NCBI GenBank assembly: GCA_947561715.1
Contig: OX387203.1
Location: 14,074,001 to 14,138,000, forward strand
DNA: 64,000 bases
Direction: 5' to 3'
Origin: Ascidia mentula
Lineage: Eukaryota; Chordata; Ascidiacea; Phlebobranchia; Ascidiidae
Notes under the pieces: model-generated
What the model saw: only the letters and a program-made list of their open reading frames with translations
Database searches by the model: none
What the model was told of the DNA's origin: nothing
Position numbers and translations under genes: made by a program
Shown here: one piece after another, positions 1 through 11,000 of the stretch
Numbering within the stretch: the stretch's first letter is position 1
Layout of the letters: every line of letters starts with the position of its first letter

Positions 1-240
1 GGAAAATGCAGCCTCTTAATTTAATCAGAAATTAAAAAAATATGGGTTGCAGCAGGCTTTCTAGTTAAATCATCAATTATATCTGGCAAAGTAAACTCAC
101 ATTATAATCAAGGACCAATTTGCAGCAAGCATTTGCGTAAACTAAGTGCCAATAACTTTTCTCTGCATGCTTAGATTAGAAATATTGATAATTTATTTAG
201 TACAGGGTCTGAATTTACAGCCTGTCAGCCCGTTAAAAGC
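1..240. other. First 240 bases of the unit, nothing recognised
   Basis: AT-rich sequence with no convincing reading frame. It holds the G/A site at offset 206 that separates units 1 and 3 from the others. The diverged relative in the right flank does not visibly extend into it. Confidence 0.5.
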
Positions 241-1349
241 CCCATGTAAATTCGTCGTTTTCGCGCGTCGAATTTGAAAATCACGTGACCCGGTCACGAG
301 TCGACTTGGCCATGTAAACAGGGTTAGTAACTGCTTGGACCGTCTTTGTGGTCCAGAGTTTCCCGGTTCCCAAATAGTTGGTGAGCCTTATGCTGTAATT
401 ATCTACGTGTGAAGTGTATTCGTTTGAAACCGTGTTCTAAGGGTCCTACGTGTCTTTTCGTCTCCTGCCGACGTCTACACTTCGAATACATTCTATCTTA
501 CGTACGAGTGCGTACCGCACATTCGATAACAAGAGTAACATCAACTGAGTGAGCGAGTTCGGAGGCCCATTAAAGATACGCGTTTTAACTGCGGGAATTC
601 CGCCTCGTGTGACGTTCCGCGCCAAGCACCACAGGCAACCGCCACGAACATTTGAAGTTGGTCAAAAAGATGTATTCATTTTAGATGTGCTTGATGATAT
701 TTTAAAATTGAAGAAAATGTAGACATTCACCACAATTCTCATTTACATTGTTTTGAAATACACGCAAGAAAAGTACCATATTCCACGACATCACAAAGTT
801 ATTTGGCACTAAATGTATTACAGCATTGATGTTTTCTTGCAGTTGAATATTACATCTTACATGTGACCAGTGTATGCATAATGTTTTTTGTTTTAAAGAG
901 CAACAACTGTATAATTCGAAAAAGATTGTTTCATGTGGAACAAAGAGCAAACTGTATGGTAAGGTGTCGAATGAATTTGCCATTGCGGGAGCATTAAATA
1001 TATGTCATATAATAATGAATTTGAAAATTGGGTAGACATTGAAGATTTTGGAAAATCTCCCATAAAATGGGAAGTTACTTGCAAAATTGGATTGTGATGG
1101 TAGAACATTTTTAGGTTCTTCTGGCCAAAAAAAATCCATCCGGTCGACTAGTGGAAAAAAGGTTTCCCTTTTATCACTAGTTTAGATTCAAAAATGAACA
1201 TTCTCTTGTACCTGTGTCATTTTTCCTGTCCAGAATTATTGTATCTTCAAAATAAACTATTTGTCCTGTTTTTGCCACATGTTGTAAAAGTGCCGTCCAC
1301 CTTCTTGGGCTTGACGACATCCCGTTGATGTTCCTTTAATCTTGTCCGT
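241..1349 (+). repeat. Unit segment shared with the right flank (61846-62840)
   Basis: The first few hundred bases are CpG-rich against the AT-rich background and include a CACGTG E-box at 282-287. Co-linear matches with the flank copy include the block around tcgtcgttttcgcg, the phrase agcaccacaggcaac, the run atttgaagttggtcaaaaag, and the stretch ending in gacgacatcccgttgatgtt. The segment is present in all units. Against the flank copy, the array version carries an extra 10 bp near 640 and has lost about 25 bp near 702, so the short frame seen in the flank (61954-62181) is broken here. It may be an old dispersed repeat or the 5' part of a dead gene. Confidence 0.8.
284..298. promoter_or_regulatory. 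Palindrome with E-box, one per unit
   Basis: cgtgacc and ggtcacg form a perfect 7-bp inverted repeat around one central base, and CACGTG (282-287) overlaps the left arm. The E-box is kept in the flank copy near 61885 but the second arm is not, so the full palindrome is specific to the array. A protein-binding role is inference only. Confidence 0.4.
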
Positions 1350-1625
1350 AAGACGCGACCCGTCTCGCCATTCTCCACAATTCGTCGAACGAAAAGTTCA
1401 AGCAAGTGCTATCAAGTGAGGGAGTTTTACGAATTACATAGCACAGACCAGCCAAAGATTCTGCTAGGCACCCCTTGTGGGAACGACGGATGAGACCGTC
1501 CAGAATTCTGTCGATTTTGCAGCACAGATTAAAGAATTGCGCGTAAACCACGAAGAGGTAATGCGTCTTTTTAGTCAGATAGCGCATTAATAGTATTGCG
1601 GCAAGTAATTGAACTCTCATTTAGT

Positions 1626-1814
1626 GGCCCCGACGTAATGTTCTTTTTGTATATTTTACAGGGGGCTGAATTTAATGTATTCACAGGGCACAAACCCCTC
1701 GTCACGGCGTTAGAACGCAGCTGAATGCCACGCCCATGGAAGATATACCGGTTAGACTTGCTGGTTACAGAAAATATTACCACAACACGTGTTACTCCCA
1801 TAAGTGAATTGTAA
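1626..1814 (+). pseudogene. Ty3/Gypsy RNase H remnant (unit 1)
   Basis: One frame reads GAEFNVFTGHKPLVTAL from 1662. This matches the RNase H block of Ty3/Gypsy pol polyproteins, where the usual core is FTDHKPL. The conserved Asp is Gly here, so the site would be dead. The preceding residues (FLYILQ) fit the hydrophobic lead-in of that domain. An in-frame stop lies at 1722, after which the same frame continues with weaker resemblance (RPWKIYRLDLL) to the following conserved part. No RT, integrase or LTR is visible nearby. The piece lies 34 bp upstream of the PLE remnant, so the unit joins two different retroelement classes. Confidence 0.6.
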
Positions 1815-2094
1815 GGACAGCAGACAATATATCAACAGTCTGCTTGAATGGGAAGAGGCCAATTGGATGCAAACCCACTGTATATTGTTGCGGCTGACGT
1901 TATGTCGCTGTATCCGAACATTCATCACTCAAAATATTCACAAACAGTGAAGCGTATCATTGTCCAACTCACGATTTTCACAGTTGCAAATGTTATCACC
2001 CAGTTTAGGGAAAGTTTTATGGAATACCAATTGCTTGCACCATGTTGTTTCCGGAGTAGCACATGTGTTATGTCAGGCCGAAATTTTCAAGAGA

Positions 2095-2130
2095 ATAATT
2101 GATGACATTGTTTTTATCTGCATAGGCCAA
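2095..2130 (+). other. RT motif C (DD box) of the PLE remnant, unit 1
   Basis: The residues IIDDIVFIC sit in the frame that starts at 1960. The paired Asp are the metal-binding residues of reverse transcriptases. The motif A block upstream is in a different frame (that starting at 1848), so at least one frameshift separates the two. Confidence 0.75.
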
Positions 2131-2634
2131 ACTTTTCAACTTGGAAAGCAATTTGCACGCTTCGGACTAAAGTTAATCTGGCGCACGTTGCACATAAGAA
2201 ATGAAAACAAAAGCCAATAATTTATGGATGTGCTTCATAGAACTACACCATTGCATCCGTTTCGATTTGGACTAGCTACAACAGATTGTACCTATATGGA
2301 ACATCACATCACTTTCAGCAATGAGATTGAGATACCAACAACAGCATTGACGGACCAGAGGCAAAGCGCTCGCAATTCCTCAAACGAGTGACTGCTAATA
2401 TTGTTAGAGGAGCAGAACAACAACAAATGAAAACAAATAATAAAATCACTTGGGCCTCGCAGTTCCCAGCGCTACTACAACTTAAACCAAACTGTATGGT
2501 GATATAAAAGACCACCATCTCTAAAATACCTTCTGCTACGCCCTAGGCAAATCTACAGCTAGCTTTGCAACAGGTCGGTATAAAACCAGCATGGTTAAAC
2601 CCTTCACATTTTTACAAACTCCAACTGGCAGAGT

Positions 2635-2740
2635 GGAAATTATATGTAAGGAACAATATGTGGGACAAACGAAAAACAGGTTTGCCATTCGTTGGTCGGA
2701 TCACCGTGCCACATGGGCTAAGTTCGACATTTCGCGCTCG
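2635..2740 (+). other. GIY-YIG endonuclease segment of the PLE remnant, unit 1
   Basis: YVGQT followed by a conserved Arg (FAIRW) and HRATW matches the second half of the GIY-YIG nuclease core found at the C-terminus of endonuclease-positive PLEs. The first half (GIY) is not recognisable. About 30 codons continue downstream to a stop at 2825-2827. Confidence 0.75.
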
Positions 2741-2952
2741 TTTTTACAACATCCATACAAACTTTCGTTGAACAACCACGCACCGCAAATTTGGACATGG
2801 CTGAAGATAAATGGTCAAACAGAATAAACGCAAAAATTAACATTCAAAAATGATTTTTCCGCGGTGCAAATGTTTTTTTGTCCACATTACTTTAATCAAT
2901 TCACAAGCAGTAATGAAATCAATTTTACATTACAACTTTTAGCCCAAAACAG

Positions 2953-2983
2953 CTGATGGTGATCTAATATTCATCAGTCGATG
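2953..2983. repeat. 31-bp indel segment with hairpin potential
   Basis: Absent from units 4, 6, 7, 8 and 10. It holds ctgatg and catcag as inverted 6-bp arms, and its right edge overlaps the 10-bp palindrome gatgatcatc. Deletion leaves cagatcatcgcc. Confidence 0.9.
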
Positions 2984-3594
2984 ATCATCGCCGTAAAAAG
3001 ATTTTATTGATAAAATCCTGTTTCATATCATGACTGTTTTTATTTATCAGCGACACCAATTTATGTTGACAAGAAGTCAATGCTGTGAAACTTTCACAAG
3101 TAAATCAGTTTACTTCAATTTGAAACTGAAACTTCTGAATGTCCACGTAATGTTGATTTTCCTATGGTTGATGTAAATTGTACTAGATATATTAGCACAT
3201 GGTTATCGTAATAAATGCTCATTACCTGTACGCTATGCCATTTGCCTTTTACACTAATGATTGTGTTTGCCAACGACACTTTTGCAGTTTTAAGGATTCT
3301 CATAGGAACAAATGTAAAAAAAACACATGTCGCCATAACTATCCTATGCAAGTGTATTTTTGCTTTCAATCAGCTCACTATCAACCCTAGGCTTTTTAAC
3401 CTTGATATAACAATAAGTTAGATATATACCTATATAAACTTTCTTTAATACACCCTATATTGCTGTTTGAGCCACTTATAACAACGTAAACTTATCCAGA
3501 AAGTTCTTCAGAACCTTGCTGTATATTCTCAATATTAGTGCTCTATCATGAGTTGAAACAGTCTTGAGCCATCTCAATGTTGTGAAACAAATTA

Positions 3595-3630
3595 TCAAAA
3601 AAATCTTATTCTAGCCTAAAAATGAGATTA
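3595..3630. repeat. 36-bp indel segment flanked by ATTA
   Basis: Absent from units 4, 7 and 8. The sequence atta occurs at 3591-3594 and again at the end of the segment (3627-3630). Deletion keeps one copy, the pattern of a microhomology or slippage deletion. Confidence 0.9.
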
Positions 3631-3660
3631 CCATGTATTTCTGACATTATCACATTTCTG

Positions 3661-4538
3661 ACACTTTCGGAATACTTCGGCAATTGTGAATCACAGTTGT
3701 TTGCAAGTCACCATCAGAAGCAGGACTGCTTGTTGCAATGTAAAAACAACGATTATAAAATTCTGAACGAGATTCGCGACAAAATTCTATTCAAACTGCG
3801 TTGCACATTGCCATCGAACCTTCAATGATTATTAGTTTGGGCTTCCGCGCCACACAATAAACTTTCAAACAATAAAACAAAAACGTTTCCAAAAAGTGGC
3901 TGATGGAAAACTTGAAAGTCGTTGTAATTTTTCATTCGGCGCAACACGCTCTACTTCCACAGCGCAAACTTAATTAAACGCTTTGATTTTCGCATTTGTG
4001 TACAACGAAACCGGTGTTTCTAAAATGCACAATGGCGCTAATGCCCGCTACTGTTAATGGCATTACGATATTAATGATATTGAGACTAAAGACTATACAT
4101 GATATTGACGTTATTGGCGCTAATGCAGTTATTAAGAAAAAAGACTGTAGGTGCTATTGGTGTTAATGGAGATATTGACAGAGAAGACTTTTGTCTCTAT
4201 TGACATTGAAATCTACAAATGATTTCATTGCAAGTAAATGTTGTTCCTTAGTTAAGAGTTCCTACAAGATTGAATGGTTACGGATAAGACGATAGAATTG
4301 AAAGTTTAACAATATATTTTTAATTATATGCTGAAACTTCTGATCACCAAATATATGATCTTATTTTGAAATAAAATTTTGTATTGATGTATGATTTTGT
4401 CACATGAGCCGAGGAAAAATCAATAAATATTTGGAAATGTGGAAAATTCCAATATAAAATACAAAGATTTTGTGGCTTGGTGGTGCACAAGTACAGTAAA
4501 AATGTTACCTATACTATAACAAATAATATTTGATTTGA
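3661..4538. other. Non-coding unit region with imperfect short repeats
   Basis: No gene recognised. Around 4031-4215 the motifs aaagact, gatattga and ggcgctaatg (also ggtgttaatg) recur at roughly 50-60 bp spacing, suggesting a decayed minisatellite. The type C point changes at 4198 and 4231 lie beside it. Confidence 0.45.
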
Positions 4539-4727
4539 ATGGGAACACAGTTGATGATGAAAGTGCATGTGTTATTGCTTCATGTATTCAGTGGATTAAA
4601 GGTAGCTGTACACAAGGTTCGTTTTCGTCCGCCTTCCGACGGCGTCTTTACACAGAATGCGAAACTTGCGAACCATGCGCTGCCTACGTACGCATGCGAT
4701 TTTGTTGCTGACATTTGTATTGCGTAG
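4539..4727 (+). other. Small open frame of 62 codons, not supported as a gene
   Basis: It opens with ATG and ends at TAG, and is repeated in every unit. It shows no domain I recognise. The 15-bp type B deletion falls inside it and is in frame, so units 2 and 5 keep a 57-codon version. Every longer frame in the unit is conserved equally well, so conservation is not evidence of function. Confidence 0.2.
4679..4693. repeat. 15-bp indel segment in an alternating purine-pyrimidine tract
   Basis: Absent from units 2 and 5. It lies in gctgcctacgtacgcatgcg, which has near-alternating purine and pyrimidine, and is bordered by two atgc copies. The joined product is ccatgcatgcgat. Confidence 0.85.
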
Positions 4728-5261
4728 CCGTTATACGTATAAAATTTGACTTAAAAAGTTTTGGCATTTAACATACTTTTTAAAGAAAAACTGCTAGACT
4801 GGACAGCAATGGTAACGATGAGAAATCAGAATTTGTAAATGTGCTCATTTACATACTTTCATTTGTAGAATTTAGTCCAGTTCTTAACTTTTTAAATAAA
4901 TAACCTGGAAATCTTTTTTGTCAGAAAAAAAATGCAGGCTTGAGAAATCAGTATTTGTCAACTGTGAATCGCCCACTGTATATTTTGTTACAGGAACTTT
5001 TTTTTTGCTTGCTGAGATTTATTTGCAGTGACACTTCCTGTAATCACAAAGACCTATGTAGTTTGATCGTGCACCGATAAAGGGTGGTGTGCTTGTAATA
5101 TGCTTCAAATCTAAGAAATCCAATTCAGGTGCGGAAATTTAGTTTTAAACTATCTTTGGCCAGCGCCCAACAGACGATTGAATGCTGCGGTTGACAGCCT
5201 TCCAAATTATGTCGCACTTCTGACTATTTCAACGACGAAAAAACTTGAACTCTACATTCCA
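4728..5261. other. Unit end, non-coding
   Basis: No gene recognised. A 12-bp palindrome (ttatacgtataa) lies at about 4731-4742, and an 8-bp stem with a 4-base loop (tgtaaatg, tgct, catttaca) at 4834-4853. The unit junction reads ctacattcca then ggaaaatgca. Confidence 0.5.
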
Positions 5262-6886
5262 GGAAAATGCAGCCTCTTAATTTAATCAGAAATTAAAAAA
5301 ATATGGGTTGCAGCAGGCTTTCTAGTTAAATCATCAATTATATCTGGCAAAGTAAACTCACATTATAATCAAGGACCAATTTGCAGCAAGCATTTGCGTA
5401 AACTAAGTGCCAATAACTTTTCTCTGCATGCTTAGATTAGAAATATTGATAATTTATTTAGTACAGAGTCTGAATTTACAGCCTGTCAGCCCGTTAAAAG
5501 CCCCATGTAAATTCGTCGTTTTCGCGCGTCGAATTTGAAAATCACGTGACCCGGTCACGAGTCGACTTGGCCATGTAAACAGGGTTAGTAACTGCTTGGA
5601 CCGTCTTTGTGGTCCAGAGTTTCCCGGTTCCCAAATAGTTGGTGAGCCTTATGCTGTAATTATCTACGTGTGAAGTGTATTCGTTTGAAACCGTGTTCTA
5701 AGGGTCCTACGTGTCTTTTCGTCTCCTGCCGACGTCTACACTTCGAATACATTCTATCTTACGTACGAGTGCGTACCGCACATTCGATAACAAGAGTAAC
5801 ATCAACTGAGTGAGCGAGTTCGGAGGCCCATTAAAGATACGCGTTTTAACTGCGGGAATTCCGCCTCGTGTGACGTTCCGCGCCAAGCACCACAGGCAAC
5901 CGCCACGAACATTTGAAGTTGGTCAAAAAGATGTATTCATTTTAGATGTGCTTGATGATATTTTAAAATTGAAGAAAATGTAGACATTCACCACAATTCT
6001 CATTTACATTGTTTTGAAATACACGCAAGAAAAGTACCATATTCCACGACATCACAAAGTTATTTGGCACTAAATGTATTACAGCATTGATGTTTTCTTG
6101 CAGTTGAATATTACATCTTACATGTGACCAGTGTATGCATAATGTTTTTTGTTTTAAAGAGCAACAACTGTATAATTCGAAAAAGATTGTTTCATGTGGA
6201 ACAAAGAGCAAACTGTATGGTAAGGTGTCGAATGAATTTGCCATTGCGGGAGCATTAAATATATGTCATATAATAATGAATTTGAAAATTGGGTAGACAT
6301 TGAAGATTTTGGAAAATCTCCCATAAAATGGGAAGTTACTTGCAAAATTGGATTGTGATGGTAGAACATTTTTAGGTTCTTCTGGCCAAAAAAAATCCAT
6401 CCGGTCGACTAGTGGAAAAAAGGTTTCCCTTTTATCACTAGTTTAGATTCAAAAATGAACATTCTCTTGTACCTGTGTCATTTTTCCTGTCCAGAATTAT
6501 TGTATCTTCAAAATAAACTATTTGTCCTGTTTTTGCCACATGTTGTAAAAGTGCCGTCCACCTTCTTGGGCTTGACGACATCCCGTTGATGTTCCTTTAA
6601 TCTTGTCCGTAAGACGCGACCCGTCTCGCCATTCTCCACAATTCGTCGAACGAAAAGTTCAAGCAAGTGCTATCAAGTGAGGGAGTTTTACGAATTACAT
6701 AGCACAGACCAGCCAAAGATTCTGCTAGGCACCCCTTGTGGGAACGACGGATGAGACCGTCCAGAATTCTGTCGATTTTGCAGCACAGATTAAAGAATTG
6801 CGCGTAAACCACGAAGAGGTAATGCGTCTTTTTAGTCAGATAGCGCATTAATAGTATTGCGGCAAGTAATTGAACTCTCATTTAGT

Positions 6887-7075
6887 GGCCCCGACGTAAT
6901 GTTCTTTTTGTATATTTTACAGGGGGCTGAATTTAATGTATTCACAGGGCACAAACCCCTCGTCACGGCGTTAGAACGCAGCTGAATGCCACGCCCATGG
7001 AAGATATACCGGTTAGACTTGCTGGTTACAGAAAATATTACCACAACACGTGTTACTCCCATAAGTGAATTGTAA
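6887..7075 (+). pseudogene. Ty3/Gypsy RNase H remnant (unit 2)
   Basis: Same as the copy at 1626, including the Asp-to-Gly change and the in-frame stop. Confidence 0.6.
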
Positions 7076-7108
7076 GGACAGCAGACAATATATCAACAGT
7101 CTGCTTGA

Positions 7109-8088
7109 ATGGGAAGAGGCCAATTGGATGCAAACCCACTGTATATTGTTGCGGCTGACGTTATGTCGCTGTATCCGAACATTCATCACTCAAAATATTC
7201 ACAAACAGTGAAGCGTATCATTGTCCAACTCACGATTTTCACAGTTGCAAATGTTATCACCCAGTTTAGGGAAAGTTTTATGGAATACCAATTGCTTGCA
7301 CCATGTTGTTTCCGGAGTAGCACATGTGTTATGTCAGGCCGAAATTTTCAAGAGAATAATTGATGACATTGTTTTTATCTGCATAGGCCAAACTTTTCAA
7401 CTTGGAAAGCAATTTGCACGCTTCGGACTAAAGTTAATCTGGCGCACGTTGCACATAAGAAATGAAAACAAAAGCCAATAATTTATGGATGTGCTTCATA
7501 GAACTACACCATTGCATCCGTTTCGATTTGGACTAGCTACAACAGATTGTACCTATATGGAACATCACATCACTTTCAGCAATGAGATTGAGATACCAAC
7601 AACAGCATTGACGGACCAGAGGCAAAGCGCTCGCAATTCCTCAAACGAGTGACTGCTAATATTGTTAGAGGAGCAGAACAACAACAAATGAAAACAAATA
7701 ATAAAATCACTTGGGCCTCGCAGTTCCCAGCGCTACTACAACTTAAACCAAACTGTATGGTGATATAAAAGACCACCATCTCTAAAATACCTTCTGCTAC
7801 GCCCTAGGCAAATCTACAGCTAGCTTTGCAACAGGTCGGTATAAAACCAGCATGGTTAAACCCTTCACATTTTTACAAACTCCAACTGGCAGAGTGGAAA
7901 TTATATGTAAGGAACAATATGTGGGACAAACGAAAAACAGGTTTGCCATTCGTTGGTCGGATCACCGTGCCACATGGGCTAAGTTCGACATTTCGCGCTC
8001 GTTTTTACAACATCCATACAAACTTTCGTTGAACAACCACGCACCGCAAATTTGGACATGGCTGAAGATAAATGGTCAAACAGAATAA
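7109..8088 (+). pseudogene. PLE RT/GIY-YIG remnant (unit 2)
   Basis: Same landmarks and frame breaks as the copy at 1848. No difference noticed by eye. Confidence 0.85.
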
Positions 8089-11000
8089 ACGCAAAAATTA
8101 ACATTCAAAAATGATTTTTCCGCGGTGCAAATGTTTTTTTGTCCACATTACTTTAATCAATTCACAAGCAGTAATGAAATCAATTTTACATTACAACTTT
8201 TAGCCCAAAACAGCTGATGGTGATCTAATATTCATCAGTCGATGATCATCGCCGTAAAAAGATTTTATTGATAAAATCCTGTTTCATATCATGACTGTTT
8301 TTATTTATCAGCGACACCAATTTATGTTGACAAGAAGTCAATGCTGTGAAACTTTCACAAGTAAATCAGTTTACTTCAATTTGAAACTGAAACTTCTGAA
8401 TGTCCACGTAATGTTGATTTTCCTATGGTTGATGTAAATTGTACTAGATATATTAGCACATGGTTATCGTAATAAATGCTCATTACCTGTACGCTATGCC
8501 ATTTGCCTTTTACACTAATGATTGTGTTTGCCAACGACACTTTTGCAGTTTTAAGGATTCTCATAGGAACAAATGTAAAAAAAACACATGTCGCCATAAC
8601 TATCCTATGCAAGTGTATTTTTGCTTTCAATCAGCTCACTATCAACCCTAGGCTTTTTAACCTTGATATAACAATAAGTTAGATATATACCTATATAAAC
8701 TTTCTTTAATACACCCTATATTGCTGTTTGAGCCACTTATAACAACGTAAACTTATCCAGAAAGTTCTTCAGAACCTTGCTGTATATTCTCAATATTAGT
8801 GCTCTATCATGAGTTGAAACAGTCTTGAGCCATCTCAATGTTGTGAAACAAATTATCAAAAAAATCTTATTCTAGCCTAAAAATGAGATTACCATGTATT
8901 TCTGACATTATCACATTTCTGACACTTTCGGAATACTTCGGCAATTGTGAATCACAGTTGTTTGCAAGTCACCATCAGAAGCAGGACTGCTTGTTGCAAT
9001 GTAAAAACAACGATTATAAAATTCTGAACGAGATTCGCGACAAAATTCTATTCAAACTGCGTTGCACATTGCCATCGAACCTTCAATGATTATTAGTTTG
9101 GGCTTCCGCGCCACACAATAAACTTTCAAACAATAAAACAAAAACGTTTCCAAAAAGTGGCTGATGGAAAACTTGAAAGTCGTTGTAATTTTTCATTCGG
9201 CGCAACACGCTCTACTTCCACAGCGCAAACTTAATTAAACGCTTTGATTTTCGCATTTGTGTACAACGAAACCGGTGTTTCTAAAATGCACAATGGCGCT
9301 AATGCCCGCTACTGTTAATGGCATTACGATATTAATGATATTGAGACTAAAGACTATACATGATATTGACGTTATTGGCGCTAATGCAGTTATTAAGAAA
9401 AAAGACTGTAGGTGCTATTGGTGTTAATGGAGATATTGACAGAGAAGACTTTTGTCTCTATTGACATTGAAATCTACAAATGATTTCATTGCAAGTAAAT
9501 GTTGTTCCTTAGTTAAGAGTTCCTACAAGATTGAATGGTTACGGATAAGACGATAGAATTGAAAGTTTAACAATATATTTTTAATTATATGCTGAAACTT
9601 CTGATCACCAAATATATGATCTTATTTTGAAATAAAATTTTGTATTGATGTATGATTTTGTCACATGAGCCGAGGAAAAATCAATAAATATTTGGAAATG
9701 TGGAAAATTCCAATATAAAATACAAAGATTTTGTGGCTTGGTGGTGCACAAGTACAGTAAAAATGTTACCTATACTATAACAAATAATATTTGATTTGAA
9801 TGGGAACACAGTTGATGATGAAAGTGCATGTGTTATTGCTTCATGTATTCAGTGGATTAAAGGTAGCTGTACACAAGGTTCGTTTTCGTCCGCCTTCCGA
9901 CGGCGTCTTTACACAGAATGCGAAACTTGCGAACCATGCATGCGATTTTGTTGCTGACATTTGTATTGCGTAGCCGTTATACGTATAAAATTTGACTTAA
10001 AAAGTTTTGGCATTTAACATACTTTTTAAAGAAAAACTGCTAGACTGGACAGCAATGGTAACGATGAGAAATCAGAATTTGTAAATGTGCTCATTTACAT
10101 ACTTTCATTTGTAGAATTTAGTCCAGTTCTTAACTTTTTAAATAAATAACCTGGAAATCTTTTTTGTCAGAAAAAAAATGCAGGCTTGAGAAATCAGTAT
10201 TTGTCAACTGTGAATCGCCCACTGTATATTTTGTTACAGGAACTTTTTTTTTGCTTGCTGAGATTTATTTGCAGTGACACTTCCTGTAATCACAAAGACC
10301 TATGTAGTTTGATCGTGCACCGATAAAGGGTGGTGTGCTTGTAATATGCTTCAAATCTAAGAAATCCAATTCAGGTGCGGAAATTTAGTTTTAAACTATC
10401 TTTGGCCAGCGCCCAACAGACGATTGAATGCTGCGGTTGACAGCCTTCCAAATTATGTCGCACTTCTGACTATTTCAACGACGAAAAAACTTGAACTCTA
10501 CATTCCAGGAAAATGCAGCCTCTTAATTTAATCAGAAATTAAAAAAATATGGGTTGCAGCAGGCTTTCTAGTTAAATCATCAATTATATCTGGCAAAGTA
10601 AACTCACATTATAATCAAGGACCAATTTGCAGCAAGCATTTGCGTAAACTAAGTGCCAATAACTTTTCTCTGCATGCTTAGATTAGAAATATTGATAATT
10701 TATTTAGTACAGGGTCTGAATTTACAGCCTGTCAGCCCGTTAAAAGCCCCATGTAAATTCGTCGTTTTCGCGCGTCGAATTTGAAAATCACGTGACCCGG
10801 TCACGAGTCGACTTGGCCATGTAAACAGGGTTAGTAACTGCTTGGACCGTCTTTGTGGTCCAGAGTTTCCCGGTTCCCAAATAGTTGGTGAGCCTTATGC
10901 TGTAATTATCTACGTGTGAAGTGTATTCGTTTGAAACCGTGTTCTAAGGGTCCTACGTGTCTTTTCGTCTCCTGCCGACGTCTACACTTCGAATACATTC

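Larger units (their letters stand above)
1848..2827 (+). pseudogene. Penelope-like element RT/GIY-YIG remnant (unit 1)
   Basis: Four PLE landmarks occur in the right order but in different frames. First comes an RT motif A block, AADVMSLYPNIHH, near 1886-1924. An RT motif C block, IIDDIVFICIG, with both catalytic Asp, lies near 2095-2130. The linker signature YKRPPSLKYLLLRPR, typical between RT and endonuclease in PLE proteins, starts at 2503. A GIY-YIG type endonuclease segment (EQYVGQTKNRFAIRW) lies near 2656-2700, followed by HRATW. PLE proteins are normally several hundred residues longer; the N-terminal part and much between motifs A and C are missing. Frameshifts and stops make it non-coding. 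RT plus GIY-YIG would have copied and inserted RNA-derived DNA in an intact ancestor. Confidence 0.85.
2828..3660. other. Non-coding unit interior, no gene seen
   Basis: AT-rich sequence with several 60-85 codon frames on both strands that overlap each other and match nothing I recognise. It contains the two length-variable segments 2953-2983 and 3595-3630, and the point (offset 3650) where unit 11 diverges. Confidence 0.6.
1..5261. repeat. Array unit 1, type A (5261 bp)
   Basis: Full-length reference copy used here for offsets. It keeps all three segments that other types lose (2953-2983, 3595-3630 and 4679-4693). At offset 206 it reads G, a state shared only with unit 3. Confidence 0.95.
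5262..10507. repeat. Array unit 2, type B (5246 bp)
   Basis: Differs from unit 1 by loss of 15 bp at the position equivalent to 4679-4693, giving catgcatgcgat near 9936. Offset 206 is A. Confidence 0.95.

Noticed and set aside
1336..1620. 94-codon minus-strand frame repeated in each unit
   Set aside because: It abuts and runs opposite to the Gypsy RNase H remnant, has no recognised domain, and is conserved no better than non-coding parts of the unit.
4597..4700. Harbinger-like transposon end at ggtagctgtacacaagg
   Set aside because: No matching inverted end or target duplication was found within the unit, so the resemblance is too weak to call.
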